From the NCBI RefSeq assembly GCF_000027225.1, contig NC_013892.1:2790001-2854000 (forward strand): a DNA stretch of 64,000 bases, given 5' to 3'. Shown one piece after another: positions 31,127 to 40,507 of the stretch. Source of the DNA: Xenorhabdus bovienii SS-2004. Lineage in GTDB: Bacteria; Pseudomonadota; Gammaproteobacteria; Enterobacterales; Enterobacteriaceae. Position 1 is the stretch's first letter, and the number at the start of each line of letters is the position of its first letter. The position numbers and the translations under genes are program-made. Below the pieces are notes generated by a model, which saw only the letters and a list, made by a program, of their open reading frames with translations, did no database searches and was not told where the DNA came from.

Positions 31127-31195
31127 TCCTCATTCCAGCATAATTATGGTTTAACCATGTCGATGGCCGGAAAGCCGACAATCACACTTTCCATC

Positions 31196-32905
31196 TTATC
31201 TTCCCCAATTTTTCAGCTTGGAGGTTTTGCCAATACCCGGATTCAAAGTATTAGTGGGATCAGTCATCTGATAAAACTGTTTAAGCTGCGGTTTAGCCTG
31301 ATATAAATGACCAACGTTATGTTCAGCAGGATATTCCGCTCCTCGTTGGTTCAGGATCTTCAGCATTTTTACTTTCAGCGCATGAACATCTATGCCTTTT
31401 TTAACAATGTAATCCTGATGGAATACGTGGCACATAAAATGTCCGTAATACAGACGATGCACCAATGCTCCATCAATTTCTGGCGGTAGATGCTCAAACC
31501 ATTCGTGGTCATTGCGGCGCAGGGCAATATCCAATGCTAAAATATCCTCAACTTCATTGCTATGAATAGCTTGATACCGAATGGCCGCTCCTGCCGCTGC
31601 GAAACGGTGTAAAAATGCCTTTGTACCCTCTTCTGGCGTACAGGCGAAAAATTCTCCCTCTGCCTGTTTAAAGTAGCTTTCCAACCACTCACTAGCTTCT
31701 TTTATGCCTTCACCAGACATTTTCAACATCAAGTGATGTTCGAAGCGATTTCGGTACTCTTTCAAACGTGTGGGCAGATGTGAAGGTAATAAACGGTTCA
31801 AGCCCTGTATTACGCGATCTGTCAGGTGTGATGGCAAAAAAGGAATTTTGCCAAACATGGCATCCATACGTCCTTTCAGGCTGAAAAACATTGGCATTTT
31901 ATCCGTACCAAGTTTATCAATCATGACAAAGGTGTCTTTGCCATACACTTCAGCGATATCAAAAATATCCCGATGCATATATTCGCCAGCAATCGGTAAA
32001 TGCTGGAAATTAGCCAATATATGCCGGCGTAATTCTGTCAATACTTCAGGTTGGTTGGTGCCGATATAGAAAACTTGAGAAGTCGACTGTGCAGGAAAAG
32101 TATCCAAACGGACAGCAAAAACAACTAATTTACCAGCACAACCAGAAGCTTCAAACAACCGACGCTCATCGGCATTAAAACGTGATGGGGTCTCTGCATT
32201 GATATCTCGAACACGCTGTGCATACTCATGATCAGAAGCAACTCGGTCATCCAGCTGAATATCCTCAGCTCGATAGCGCTGTTCTTCCAGGCAAGTCAGA
32301 ATATCTTCTGGCGTATCTCCTAACCATATACCCAAATGATTAATCAGTTCAGCTTGTCCCTTCTCATTCACACGTCCATACAACGCCATTTCTGTATAGG
32401 CTGGACCCCGCTGTACCAAAGAGCCGCCAGAGTTATTGCAGATCCCTCCAACAACTGACGCACCAATGCAGGAAGAACCAATAACAGAATGAGGCTCACG
32501 ACCTAACGGTTTCAAGACTTTTTCCAAATGCCACAATGTACTGCCAGGAAATGCAATGACCTGATTGACTGATGTAAGAACCTGAATTTTATCCATCCGC
32601 AGTGTACTGATAATAACAATATCGCGGTCATAATCATCACCGTTGGGTGTGGAACCTTCCGTCAATCCGGTATTAGCTGCCTGCATTAAAATAATTTTGT
32701 CGGCTAAAACGCAGGCTTTGAACACTTTCCATTGCTCTAATAATGAAGCCGGAAATACAACAGCAAGGGCATTTCCCTGTCCAGAGCGAAAGCCTTTGCG
32801 ATAACGTTCTGTTTTTCGAGATTCAGTGAGAATGTGGGGAGATCCAACAATATTAGTGAGAATTGCAATAAGTTGCTGGTTGTGAGGGATTTTAGCATCA
32901 TTCAT
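31196..32905 (-). CDS. dld: Dld, quinone-dependent D-lactate dehydrogenase
   Basis: Peripheral membrane flavoprotein that oxidises D-lactate to pyruvate and reduces quinone. 569 residues against 571 in E. coli. The FAD-binding PCMH domain has MQAANTGLTEGSTP (about 74-87) and IGSSCIGASVVGG; the C-terminal membrane-binding and cap domains follow, ending with LNPGIGKTS. Monocistronic and convergent with sbcB. Confidence 0.96.
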   Translation of the reverse strand: MNDAKIPHNQQLIAILTNIVGSPHILTESRKTERYRKGFRSGQGNALAVVFPASLLEQWKVFKACVLADKIILMQAANTGLTEGSTPNGDDYDRDIVIISTLRMDKIQVLTSVNQVIAFPGSTLWHLEKVLKPLGREPHSVIGSSCIGASVVGGICNNSGGSLVQRGPAYTEMALYGRVNEKGQAELINHLGIWLGDTPEDILTCLEEQRYRAEDIQLDDRVASDHEYAQRVRDINAETPSRFNADERRLFEASGCAGKLVVFAVRLDTFPAQSTSQVFYIGTNQPEVLTELRRHILANFQHLPIAGEYMHRDIFDIAEVYGKDTFVMIDKLGTDKMPMFFSLKGRMDAMFGKIPFLPSHLTDRVIQGLNRLLPSHLPTRLKEYRNRFEHHLMLKMSGEGIKEASEWLESYFKQAEGEFFACTPEEGTKAFLHRFAAAGAAIRYQAIHSNEVEDILALDIALRRNDHEWFEHLPPEIDGALVHRLYYGHFMCHVFHQDYIVKKGIDVHALKVKMLKILNQRGAEYPAEHNVGHLYQAKPQLKQFYQMTDPTNTLNPGIGKTSKLKNWGR

Positions 32906-33035
32906 AATGGTTCTATTACCTCTACTTAGCGTTAGATATATAGGCTCTTAATGAGATCACGCATGGCATAGTGAGTATTTATTATATGACGCCTTTTGGT
33001 GATTTTTATGCTATTGATATTTTTTATTTTAATTA

Positions 33036-33061
33036 AAAACAGCACCCGAAGATGCTGTTTT
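33036..33061 (-). terminator. plaP terminator
   Basis: Stem AAAACAGCA/TGCTGTTTT extended by two pairs around a UUCG tetraloop on the minus strand, followed by further T. A strong intrinsic terminator for the permease gene. Confidence 0.9.
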
Positions 33062-33084
33062 ATAAATAAGTATGCGAATAAAGA

Positions 33085-34467
33085 TTACACTGATTCAGTA
33101 AACTGAGGCATTGGCTGACGGAAACTACGGGTCAGGAAGAACATATAGATCATACCGATTCCTCCCCAAATTAGACCTAATTTCATCGAACTTGACTCCA
33201 GATTCATCCACAACACACCTACTGTCGCTGCACCAAGAACCGGCAGAATCAAAAAGTGAATCGTATCTTTCAGTGTGCTGTTACGCTGTTCACGAATATA
33301 GAACTGCGAAATCACTGACAGATTAACAAAAGTAAATGCGACTAACGCCCCGAAGTTTATCAATGCGGTTGCTGTTACCAAATCCAGCCAACCCGCTGAC
33401 AGAGCAACAATCCCAACCAATATGACATTAATTGATGGGGTACGCCATTTTGGGTGAATATAAGCAAATACTTTTTCAGGCAGTACACCATCACGCCCCA
33501 TCACATAGAGCAAACGGGATACACCTGCATGTGCTGCCATCCCTGAAGCCACTACCGTAACACAGGAGAACATAAGAATAATGTACTGGAACAGCGCACC
33601 AGCAACATACAGCATAATTTCTGGCTGAGAGGCGTCTGGGTTTTTAAATCGAGAAATATCAGGGAAATAAAGCTGTAAAAAATAAGATACTGCAATAAAG
33701 ATAGCTCCACCAATTAATGCAGTCATGAAGATCGCCTTAGGGATCACTTTTCCAGCATTAGGTGTTTCTTCTGACAGGGAACTGATACCATCAAACCCGA
33801 GGAATGAGAAGCAGAGTATCGTCGCTCCTGTGATCATTGGAATCAACTTCGCTTCATCTGACGTGAACGGTTGAATACTCAGTAATGTTCCAACGCCTTC
33901 GCCATTATAGACACCATGAACCAAGAAACCGACGAGTACCAACATAACGGCAACCTGAACAATCACAATAACACCATTGAGATTCGCGACTACATTAATG
34001 CCGCTCAGGTTGAAAATCGTCATCAGTATTGTCAACGTGACTACGAAAATCCATGGGTCAATGCCTGGGAAAAGAGCCTGAAGATAAATTTTTGCCAGCA
34101 GAATATTGATCATCGGCATAAGCAGATAATCCAGCAATGATGACCAACCTACCATAAACCCAAGATGGGGATTTATTGATTTTTGTACGTAAGTATAGGC
34201 AGATCCTGCTGATGGGAAGCGTTTTACCAATTTCCCGTAACTCAATGCTGTAAATAAAATGGCGATCAGCGCGAGAGCATAAGATGTTGCAACATGTCCG
34301 CTGGTTAATCCGGAAACAATGCCGAAAGTGTCAAAGATAGTCATTGGCTGCATGTAGGCAAGCCCCATCATGACCACCTGAAACAGGGTCAGTGTTCTTC
34401 TTAGTTGAACACGATCGCTGGCACTGGTTTGGTTAGTGTCAAGTGTGAGAGTGGTATTATGCGACAT
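33085..34467 (-). CDS. plaP: PlaP-like putrescine importer
   Basis: APC-superfamily transporter of 460 residues with about 12 membrane segments, closely resembling E. coli PlaP (YeeF), a low-affinity putrescine/proton symporter tied to swarming. Motifs seen: [15 protein letters not shown] in segment 1, [10 protein letters not shown] and [16 protein letters not shown]. The N-terminus MSHNTT matches. Its ATG lies inside the last codons of an upstream leader ORF, so translation is probably coupled. Substrate is by homology. Confidence 0.9.
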   Translation of the reverse strand: MSHNTTLTLDTNQTSASDRVQLRRTLTLFQVVMMGLAYMQPMTIFDTFGIVSGLTSGHVATSYALALIAILFTALSYGKLVKRFPSAGSAYTYVQKSINPHLGFMVGWSSLLDYLLMPMINILLAKIYLQALFPGIDPWIFVVTLTILMTIFNLSGINVVANLNGVIVIVQVAVMLVLVGFLVHGVYNGEGVGTLLSIQPFTSDEAKLIPMITGATILCFSFLGFDGISSLSEETPNAGKVIPKAIFMTALIGGAIFIAVSYFLQLYFPDISRFKNPDASQPEIMLYVAGALFQYIILMFSCVTVVASGMAAHAGVSRLLYVMGRDGVLPEKVFAYIHPKWRTPSINVILVGIVALSAGWLDLVTATALINFGALVAFTFVNLSVISQFYIREQRNSTLKDTIHFLILPVLGAATVGVLWMNLESSSMKLGLIWGGIGMIYMFFLTRSFRQPMPQFTESV

Positions 34468-34672
34468 GAGCGAAACCTCCCATAACTTCGATCTGGGTAC
34501 TAATGCAACTACTTAATCGATAGTTAGTGGGTAGACTTCGCATCTGTCTATAGACAGAAAAGAAAGAAGAGTTATTAGAAGACAGCGAACTGACGGTGGG
34601 CCATGCCCCATAATCATCGTTGCAGCAGCAAGCGCCAATTGGCACGAGTGCAAAAGTGAATAATTGCTCCAT
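34457..34672 (-). CDS. Leader ORF overlapping plaP (YoeI-like arrangement)
   Basis: 71-codon ORF starting with ATG at 34672 behind a good ribosome site (GAGGAA, 8 bases upstream) and ending in His-Val-Ala-stop that overlaps the plaP start (CATGTCGCATAA read in two frames). I recall the 20-residue E. coli YoeI, encoded just before yeeF/plaP, also ending in HVA with the same overlap and starting with a similar hydrophobic MxQxFxxA. Here the ORF is longer and contains a CCC triplet, a Ser-rich centre and no clear membrane helix beyond the first 14 residues. It may be a sensing leader peptide. An eight-codon internal ATG (MGGFAHVA) is an alternative coupler. Confidence 0.5.
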   Translation of the reverse strand: MEQLFTFALVPIGACCCNDDYGAWPTVSSLSSNNSSFFSVYRQMRSLPTNYRLSSCISTQIEVMGGFAHVA

Positions 34673-35029
34673 GTTTGTATTCCTCAGTGCAGCAGCCCGT
34701 TCTTATAATGGCCGCTTATGGTCAGTATCGATCCGGAACAAAATCCGGCCTCTTGGTGTTGTAAAAAATAACTCAAAGCAAAAAAATAACTGGTGTATAT
34801 TTACACACCAGCTATTTTTTAGTGCACGCATTTTGCATTTCACACCTAGAAATAGCAAGAGCTATCACACTAAAAATTCATTATTTTTTACAATACCGGA
34901 GAGCCTGATGGAATAGGCTTTCACTGAACCTGTAAGGAAACTTAACGCTATCCTATCCCTTGTTTGACATTTAATAAATTTTTAGCACAGAAGGAAGCTA
35001 TTTGCTATTTAATTGTGGTAATTATGACA
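34673..35029. other. Region upstream of the plaP leader ORF
   Basis: About 360 AT-rich bases without an accepted gene. It should contain the plaP promoter (minus) and has a bidirectional terminator-like hairpin at 34781-34820 (stem around CTGGTGT/ACACCAG flanked by A and T runs). Confidence 0.5.
34781..34820. terminator. A/T-flanked hairpin upstream of plaP
   Basis: CTGGTGT pairs with ACACCAG and the stem is extended by A-run/T-run pairing with one bulge; T residues follow on both strands. It would stop read-through into or out of the plaP leader from either side. Confidence 0.55.
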
Positions 35030-35072
35030 TCAAAAAGCTCAACCTTTCATCATAGAACTGATGAAAGGTTGA
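35030..35072 (-). terminator. Terminator of the TonB receptor gene
   Basis: 14-bp perfect stem TCAACCTTTCATCA/TGATGAAAGGTTGA with a 6-base loop; on the minus strand it is followed by GCTTTTTG. Confidence 0.88.
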
Positions 35073-35128
35073 TTTAATATTACATTTAAATGTTAATTAA
35101 AATGACTAATAAAAAACCGAAGTATTAA

Positions 35129-37102
35129 TTAAAAATCATAATTAATGCCGATGTTATAACGACGGCCATCTAGTACCGCATCGTGGGTTTTCTCAGTAAC
35201 GCGCTTGTCAAAGACGTTGTAGATACCACCTAATACACGCAAGTTTTTCGTCAAGTTATAGGTCATGCCTAAATCAACGAAAGTGTAAGATGGTGTACCA
35301 TTCTTCACACCAGAGCGATATACATAATTTGTTGATTTACTTCTGAAATTAATGCGAGTCCACGTAGCCATTTCTGGTAGTACCTGCCAATTCAAGGTAG
35401 AGTTGGCCATATGTTTTGGCATTTTATTCAATGCCTGACCTTTATACTTACCGCTTTTCTGCTCCGACTCGGTATAAGTATAACTTGAGGCTAAGGACAA
35501 GTTTTCTACGATATCCCAATTCAGGGTGGCTTCTATTCCACGGATGTTCGCTTTATCCAAGTTTGTACGCTGGTTGATAAAATCATAAGTAATATCACCT
35601 GTTGGTTTACATGGATTTTCAGTATCTTTATCACACACTCCAACCTCAGTGATCTTGTCTTTAAAATCTGTATTAAAGACTGTTACACCGACGTTAAAGT
35701 TATCTTGGTTATTCCAAATAACACTAATTTCTTCACTAACACTTTTCTCTGGCTTAAGATCCGAGTTCCCTATAATCATTCCATTAAGGGATCTACCACC
35801 CGTTGTCTGTCCCCAATTAGGGGCAACCTGCCGCAATTCAGGTGAACGGTAACCAGTAGAAACACCACCTTTGATCGTCCACTGTTCATCTGCGTGCCAT
35901 ACACCATACAAACGAGGCGTCCAATGTGCTCCAAAGTTTTCGTCTTTATTTAAACGAGCACCACCCGTCAGAGCAAAATCATTGGTCATTTGCCATTCAT
36001 CTTCCGCAAATAATGCCCAACTCCAACGTGTTAATTTATTAACATCTTTTGCTGAATTTAATTTATTACCAGTATCTCGTAAATCTTCATAGCGATACTG
36101 TCCTCCTACACTTAACGTATGATCATCTAATATAAACGTAGTTTGGTTATTAAATAACGTATCGTTATATTTCATTTCACGCTCAGGGTTATGCGATTCA
36201 TCCCTCTGAACATAAGAAGTCATTGTACCGAAGTCATAAACGCCATTATGGGAAATCGAATAGTTATTACGTTTATAGCGGCTCACGTCATCTTTACAAG
36301 ATTTTGGCTGGCAATCACGAGTTTTACCAATGGTTGAGTCTCGATCCTGCTCATAACGCCCAGCCTCAAATTCGAAAGTATTCTGTTCATCAGGTGTCAA
36401 AGAGAACGTTGCTGCACCATTACGCATTTCCTGCTCTCTAAAGCCACCAATAAACTTATCTTCATTACGATGAGAAAACAGGCCATTGACTTTCAATCCT
36501 AACAAACCATCAATTAATGGCCCCGCAGCATAAGCGCTGGTTTGGTAGCTATTACCTGAATTTTTACGTTCGGTCAGAGTAGTATCTGCACGCAGGCTGG
36601 TATGCCACTCTTTCTGTACCTTACGGGTAATAATATTGATTACGCCGCCCATAGCATCAGAACCATAAAGAGAAGACATCGGCCCACGCACGACTTCGAT
36701 ACGTTCAATTGATGCTAATGGTGGCAACCATCCCTGTTCGATACCAGAACCATCACTATTTGGGCGGGTACTGCGAGTATCAACACGCTTACCATCAATC
36801 AGAATCATAGTATATTTTGAAGCCATACCACGAATACTGATGTCACTACTACTACCACCACCAGTCACAACTACCCCTGGTACATCTTTCAGTGCATCCG
36901 TGATATCACGATAAGATTTCGTTTCTAACTGTTCACGGCTAACTACCGAAATAGAAGCGGGTGCATCTTCAATCTTTTGCTGGAAGCCCGCTGCGGTAGT
37001 TACAACAATTTTGTCATCACCATTATTGGCAGCTAAAACAGCGCTGGATGAAATAGCGGCAATAATTCCCAATACGATTTTTCTTTTTACAAAAACAGCC
37101 AT
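35129..37102 (-). CDS. CirA/IrgA-like TonB-dependent outer-membrane receptor
   Basis: 657-residue beta-barrel receptor for an iron chelate, most like the CirA/IrgA catecholate group. Signal peptide about 1-24 (ending VLAA), a TonB-box-like DKIVVTTAAG near 30, plug domain with APASISVVSREQL, GMASKYTMILIDGKRV and VVRGPMSSLYGSDAMGG, then the barrel ending in INYDF with the terminal Phe needed for assembly. A Cys pair in a barrel loop (QPKSC region) may form a disulfide. It follows an iron-type ABC operon in the same direction. The ligand cannot be named from sequence. Confidence 0.92.
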   Translation of the reverse strand: MAVFVKRKIVLGIIAAISSSAVLAANNGDDKIVVTTAAGFQQKIEDAPASISVVSREQLETKSYRDITDALKDVPGVVVTGGGSSSDISIRGMASKYTMILIDGKRVDTRSTRPNSDGSGIEQGWLPPLASIERIEVVRGPMSSLYGSDAMGGVINIITRKVQKEWHTSLRADTTLTERKNSGNSYQTSAYAAGPLIDGLLGLKVNGLFSHRNEDKFIGGFREQEMRNGAATFSLTPDEQNTFEFEAGRYEQDRDSTIGKTRDCQPKSCKDDVSRYKRNNYSISHNGVYDFGTMTSYVQRDESHNPEREMKYNDTLFNNQTTFILDDHTLSVGGQYRYEDLRDTGNKLNSAKDVNKLTRWSWALFAEDEWQMTNDFALTGGARLNKDENFGAHWTPRLYGVWHADEQWTIKGGVSTGYRSPELRQVAPNWGQTTGGRSLNGMIIGNSDLKPEKSVSEEISVIWNNQDNFNVGVTVFNTDFKDKITEVGVCDKDTENPCKPTGDITYDFINQRTNLDKANIRGIEATLNWDIVENLSLASSYTYTESEQKSGKYKGQALNKMPKHMANSTLNWQVLPEMATWTRINFRSKSTNYVYRSGVKNGTPSYTFVDLGMTYNLTKNLRVLGGIYNVFDKRVTEKTHDAVLDGRRYNIGINYDF

Positions 37103-37172
37103 TCCCAGTTCTCCAAAAGGCAGAATAAAATTATTTAATAATTAATATGGATAATCGATATACGCTCAAAGT

Positions 37173-37196
37173 ACAGGGATAATTATTTATCCCTGT
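37173..37196. promoter_or_regulatory. Inverted repeat between the ABC operon and the receptor gene
   Basis: 10-bp perfect stem ACAGGGATAA/TTATCCCTGT around TTAT. No U-tract on the minus strand, so it is not a classical terminator. It could be a regulator site (the GGATAATTATTTATCC core faintly resembles Fur half-sites) or an mRNA processing element. Confidence 0.4.
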
Positions 37197-37254
37197 CAGT
37201 GTTATATTTATTAAGCTTTAGTTTTAATAAAACTATCTATTTCTCTTTATTATT

Positions 37255-38043
37255 CTAATTAGCCAATTCCGTCACTAAACCATCAATTAATACCTGAGGC
37301 ACTCCCTGAGAGCAACGCTCAATGCGGCCTTTAACACCATAAACCTGCGCCAGACTATCTGGTGTAATCACCTGTTCAGGTGTACCTTCGGCAATTAACT
37401 CGCCTTTTTTCAGCATTAATACATGGTCACCATGACGCAATGCAATATTAATATCGTGAACAACAACAACCGTAATAATATTGCGACGACGAGTTTCACG
37501 TGCCACTAAATCCATGACATGGTACTGGTAATTTAAATCCAGCGCACTTAATGGCTCATCCAATAATAACAGTGTCGGCTGCCTGATTAATGATTGAGCC
37601 AATCCCACTAACTGTTTCTGTCCACCTGATAATTGATCCAGATAGCTGAGCGCTAGATGTTCAATGCCAAGCTGACGTAACAGTTCCATGACTTCATTTT
37701 CACATTGTTTGCTGCTTACACCACCTGATGCTCGCTGGGCAACAATCACGGATTCCAGTACATGGAGATGAACCCCCTCCGGCAATGACTGAGGCAGGTA
37801 AACTACACCCTGAGCGCGTTGAGCGAAATTCATCTGCATCAAATCCTGCCCATTGAGCAACAATTCACCTCTAGCTTTATTAAGCCCCGCCAATGAACGA
37901 AGAAGTGTGGACTTTCCACTGCCATTAGGCCCCAGCAATACCGTGATTTGACCACGAGGCAATGACTTGACATCCAGATTTTCAATCACCGGATGCTTAG
38001 GATACCCGGCCGTGAGTCGGTTGATTTTCAGTCCCTGATTCAT
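37255..38043 (-). CDS. Iron-siderophore-type ABC transporter ATPase
   Basis: 262-residue cytoplasmic ATPase of the FecE/FhuC/BtuD class. Walker A GPNGSGKST at 38-46, signature LSGGQ at 138-142, Walker B LLLLDEP ending near 164, and the switch His in VVVVHDIN. It overlaps the permease gene by 4 bases and is the third gene of the binding protein-permease-ATPase operon. The family supplies both siderophore and cobalamin systems; the adjacent receptor favours iron. Confidence 0.9.
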   Translation of the reverse strand: MNQGLKINRLTAGYPKHPVIENLDVKSLPRGQITVLLGPNGSGKSTLLRSLAGLNKARGELLLNGQDLMQMNFAQRAQGVVYLPQSLPEGVHLHVLESVIVAQRASGGVSSKQCENEVMELLRQLGIEHLALSYLDQLSGGQKQLVGLAQSLIRQPTLLLLDEPLSALDLNYQYHVMDLVARETRRRNIITVVVVHDINIALRHGDHVLMLKKGELIAEGTPEQVITPDSLAQVYGVKGRIERCSQGVPQVLIDGLVTELAN

Positions 38044-39125
38044 ATACTTCCCTTATGGCGTAAAATAATGCTCAGGAAGAACGGAACACCAATCAGCGAT
38101 GTGACGATGCCCACCGGTATGATAATTCCGGGGATCAGGTTTTTGGATGCAATAGACGCCATCGATAACACTAATGCACCAATCAACGCGCTCGCAGGTA
38201 AGTAGAAACGGTGATCCTCACCGAACATCATTCTGGCAATATGAGGGGCGATCAGCCCGATAAACGCAATCGGCCCGACAAACGCTACCGCCAGAGCGGT
38301 TAGAATACTGATGCGCAGCAATGTTCCCAGACGAAGACGACTGATGTTGATACCAAAACTGGCTGCACGATCTTCACCTAAACGCAATGCTGTCAGCTTC
38401 CAAGAGTTCATCATTGAGATAGGCATAATAATGAGAAATACCAGCAACATAATGCCGAGCTTTTCCCATGTAGCCCTTGCAAGGCTACCCATCGTCCAAA
38501 AAACCAGCCCCTGTAAAGTGTCTTCTGTAGCGATAAACTGCATCATAGAAACCAGCGCTTCGAAGGTAAACACCATCGCAATGCCAAACAACACAACGCC
38601 AGACGTTGCCACTCTTGTCCAGCGTGTAATACTATCAAGCATCAAAGCAGCCAATAAAGCGAAGATAAAAGCGTTTGCAGAGATGAGCCATTGATCCGGT
38701 ATTCCCGGAATGCCAATGCCAAGCACGATGGCCAGTGCTGCGCCAAATGAGGCGGCATTGGAAACGCCCAAGGTAAATGGACTGGCCAGTGGGTTATTCA
38801 GGACAGTCTGCATTTCAGCGCCTGCCAACCCAAGCGACAAGCCGATGACTACCGCCATCAAGGCATAGGGTAATCGGATATCCCAAACGATTACCCGCGT
38901 TCCTACATCAACACTTTCCGGCGAAATTAGTGTCTGCCAAAGGGCTTGCAGTGATAATCCTGATGGCCCCATTGTAAAATCCAATATCAAAGAGGCACCA
39001 ATCACCAAAATAATGGTAAATATCAATGTAATACGTCGATGCAAAATATGACGATAGCGTGCTTTTACATCGCACTCACTCAATTGTTGTTTTACCATTG
39101 GCATAGGTTTGGTAGTGATACTCAT
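38040..39125 (-). CDS. FecCD-type ABC transporter permease
   Basis: 361-residue inner-membrane permease with about 9-10 membrane segments; family motifs include LGLAGAEMQTVLNNPLASPFTLGVSNAA (spread over about 105-132), GPIAFIGLIAPHIAR (the ATPase-coupling loop, near 290) and a C-terminal GVPFFL. Only one permease gene is present, so it presumably works as a homodimer. It overlaps the ATPase gene by 4 bases and lies 20 bases after the binding protein. Confidence 0.92.
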   Translation of the reverse strand: MSITTKPMPMVKQQLSECDVKARYRHILHRRITLIFTIILVIGASLILDFTMGPSGLSLQALWQTLISPESVDVGTRVIVWDIRLPYALMAVVIGLSLGLAGAEMQTVLNNPLASPFTLGVSNAASFGAALAIVLGIGIPGIPDQWLISANAFIFALLAALMLDSITRWTRVATSGVVLFGIAMVFTFEALVSMMQFIATEDTLQGLVFWTMGSLARATWEKLGIMLLVFLIIMPISMMNSWKLTALRLGEDRAASFGINISRLRLGTLLRISILTALAVAFVGPIAFIGLIAPHIARMMFGEDHRFYLPASALIGALVLSMASIASKNLIPGIIIPVGIVTSLIGVPFFLSIILRHKGSI

Positions 39126-39145
39126 TTTTATTACCCGTTTACTGC

Positions 39146-40297
39146 TTACTTCTCACTGATCCAATACGTGCCTGCTGGTTCAACAGCCAAGAATTTATTA
39201 TGAAGTTCTTTCAATGTTTGCTGTGGATCTAGGTCAGCAAATTTTTCAGGGTAGAACCATTTAGCAAAGACCTGAGTTACCACAACGTTATAAGGTGAAT
39301 TGTAGTAATGATGCCAGATACCGTAACTACGCCCTTCTTTCACTGCGGTCAAAGTATTGATACCTTTACGTACAGTGATAGTTTTCAGTCCAGCGCGGGC
39401 AATATCCGCAGAAGTTTGGGCACCCATTTGAACACCCCCATCTTTATCACCCGGATCCTGTGCACCACTCGCAATATAAATATAAGGATCTGCGACAATC
39501 ACTTTTTCCAGATTCATCATCCCCAACGGTGACGGCAATACATCTTTGGCTATGTTTTTGCCTCCAGCCAAGTCAATGAAATTCCCCATATTGCCATTAC
39601 CTGCCGTACCACAGCAATCGCCGCTGAAACCCGCTAGCAACTCAATAAAGACTGAAGGTTTCTGAGCTTCCGCTATTTGGTCAGTAATATCGGTAACTAA
39701 TTTTTGATTCTTTTCATAAAAATCAGCGTAAGCGTTAGCTTGCTCTTCACGATGCAGCATTTTACCCAGCATGCGGATGCTCGGTAATGTGTTTTTCAAA
39801 GGGTCGTTGCGGAAATCGACAAAAACAACAGGAATACCTGCTTTTTCCAACTGTTTAACCAGCTCACTGTTTTTTCCTGGCCCATGCCCAGATAAGCCGA
39901 AAATAGCGACATCAGGATTAAGCGTCAGCACTTTTTCAGAACTGACACTGTCAGCACTGGTGTTACCTATCAGGGGAATATTATCAATCTCAGGGAATTT
40001 AGCTTTATAAATAGAGTAAGTTTGTGGATCCAGTTTACGGAAATCACCTTGCCAGCCAACGATACGCGCTAAAGGCTTGTCTCCTTCCAATAGTGCAAGG
40101 GAATGGAATAAACGCCCTTCTCCCAACAAAATACGATTGACTTTTTCAGGCACCTCAACAGTACGCCCAGCAACATCCGTGACTGTTTCAGCCCAAGATG
40201 CAAAACTCGCCATCATAGCGGAGCTTGCCAGTAGACTGATATTCATACCCTTCACGACTGCTCGAAATACAAACTTCACTTTAGTTAGCCTCTTCAT
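39146..40297 (-). CDS. Periplasmic iron-complex binding protein
   Basis: 383-residue substrate-binding protein of the FepB/BtuF class (PF01497-like). A long N-terminus with signal peptide ends near ASWAET (about residue 36); the Met at 18 is an alternative start. TDVAGRTVEVP, LNPDVAIFGLSG, DFRNDP, GMMNLEKVIVADPYIYI and a C-terminal WFYPEKF are typical of siderophore and haem binding proteins. An unusual CC pair (SGDCCGTAG) lies mid-protein. First gene of the ABC operon and preceded by a possible Fur site. Confidence 0.88.
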   Translation of the reverse strand: MKRLTKVKFVFRAVVKGMNISLLASSAMMASFASWAETVTDVAGRTVEVPEKVNRILLGEGRLFHSLALLEGDKPLARIVGWQGDFRKLDPQTYSIYKAKFPEIDNIPLIGNTSADSVSSEKVLTLNPDVAIFGLSGHGPGKNSELVKQLEKAGIPVVFVDFRNDPLKNTLPSIRMLGKMLHREEQANAYADFYEKNQKLVTDITDQIAEAQKPSVFIELLAGFSGDCCGTAGNGNMGNFIDLAGGKNIAKDVLPSPLGMMNLEKVIVADPYIYIASGAQDPGDKDGGVQMGAQTSADIARAGLKTITVRKGINTLTAVKEGRSYGIWHHYYNSPYNVVVTQVFAKWFYPEKFADLDPQQTLKELHNKFLAVEPAGTYWISEK

Positions 40298-40323
40298 ACA
40301 ACAATTATGGCGCTAACAATAAA

Positions 40324-40342
40324 GCAAATAAGAATACTTATC
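40324..40342. promoter_or_regulatory. Candidate Fur box of the ABC operon
   Basis: On the minus strand GATAAGTATTCTTATTTGC, matching about 12 of 19 Fur consensus positions, with an ATAAG/CTTAT inverted core. It lies about 30 bases upstream of the binding-protein start. Confidence 0.4.
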
Positions 40343-40408
40343 AATGCGATTAATTCAGGATCGCTACAATTTACTGACTATATTCTTCCCGTAATACCAT
40401 GAAAAATA

Positions 40409-40445
40409 AAAACCGCCAATTTCATCACAGAAGAAGCGGTTTTTT
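40409..40445. terminator. lysP terminator
   Basis: Stem AAAACCGC/GCGGTTTT with a 19-base loop; T runs follow on both strands. Ends lysP (minus) and insulates the iron operon promoter region. Confidence 0.75.
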
Positions 40446-40507
40446 GTAATATATAAATAATAATAAGTTAATTAATAAATATCAATTTATTGATGTTTAT
40501 TAACAAA

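Noticed and set aside
34620..34916. 98-codon plus frame upstream of plaP
   Set aside because: Opposes the better supported minus-strand leader ORF and runs through a terminator-like hairpin.
40077..40316. Plus frame opposite the iron binding-protein gene
   Set aside because: Shadow of the signal-peptide region of a clear minus-strand gene.
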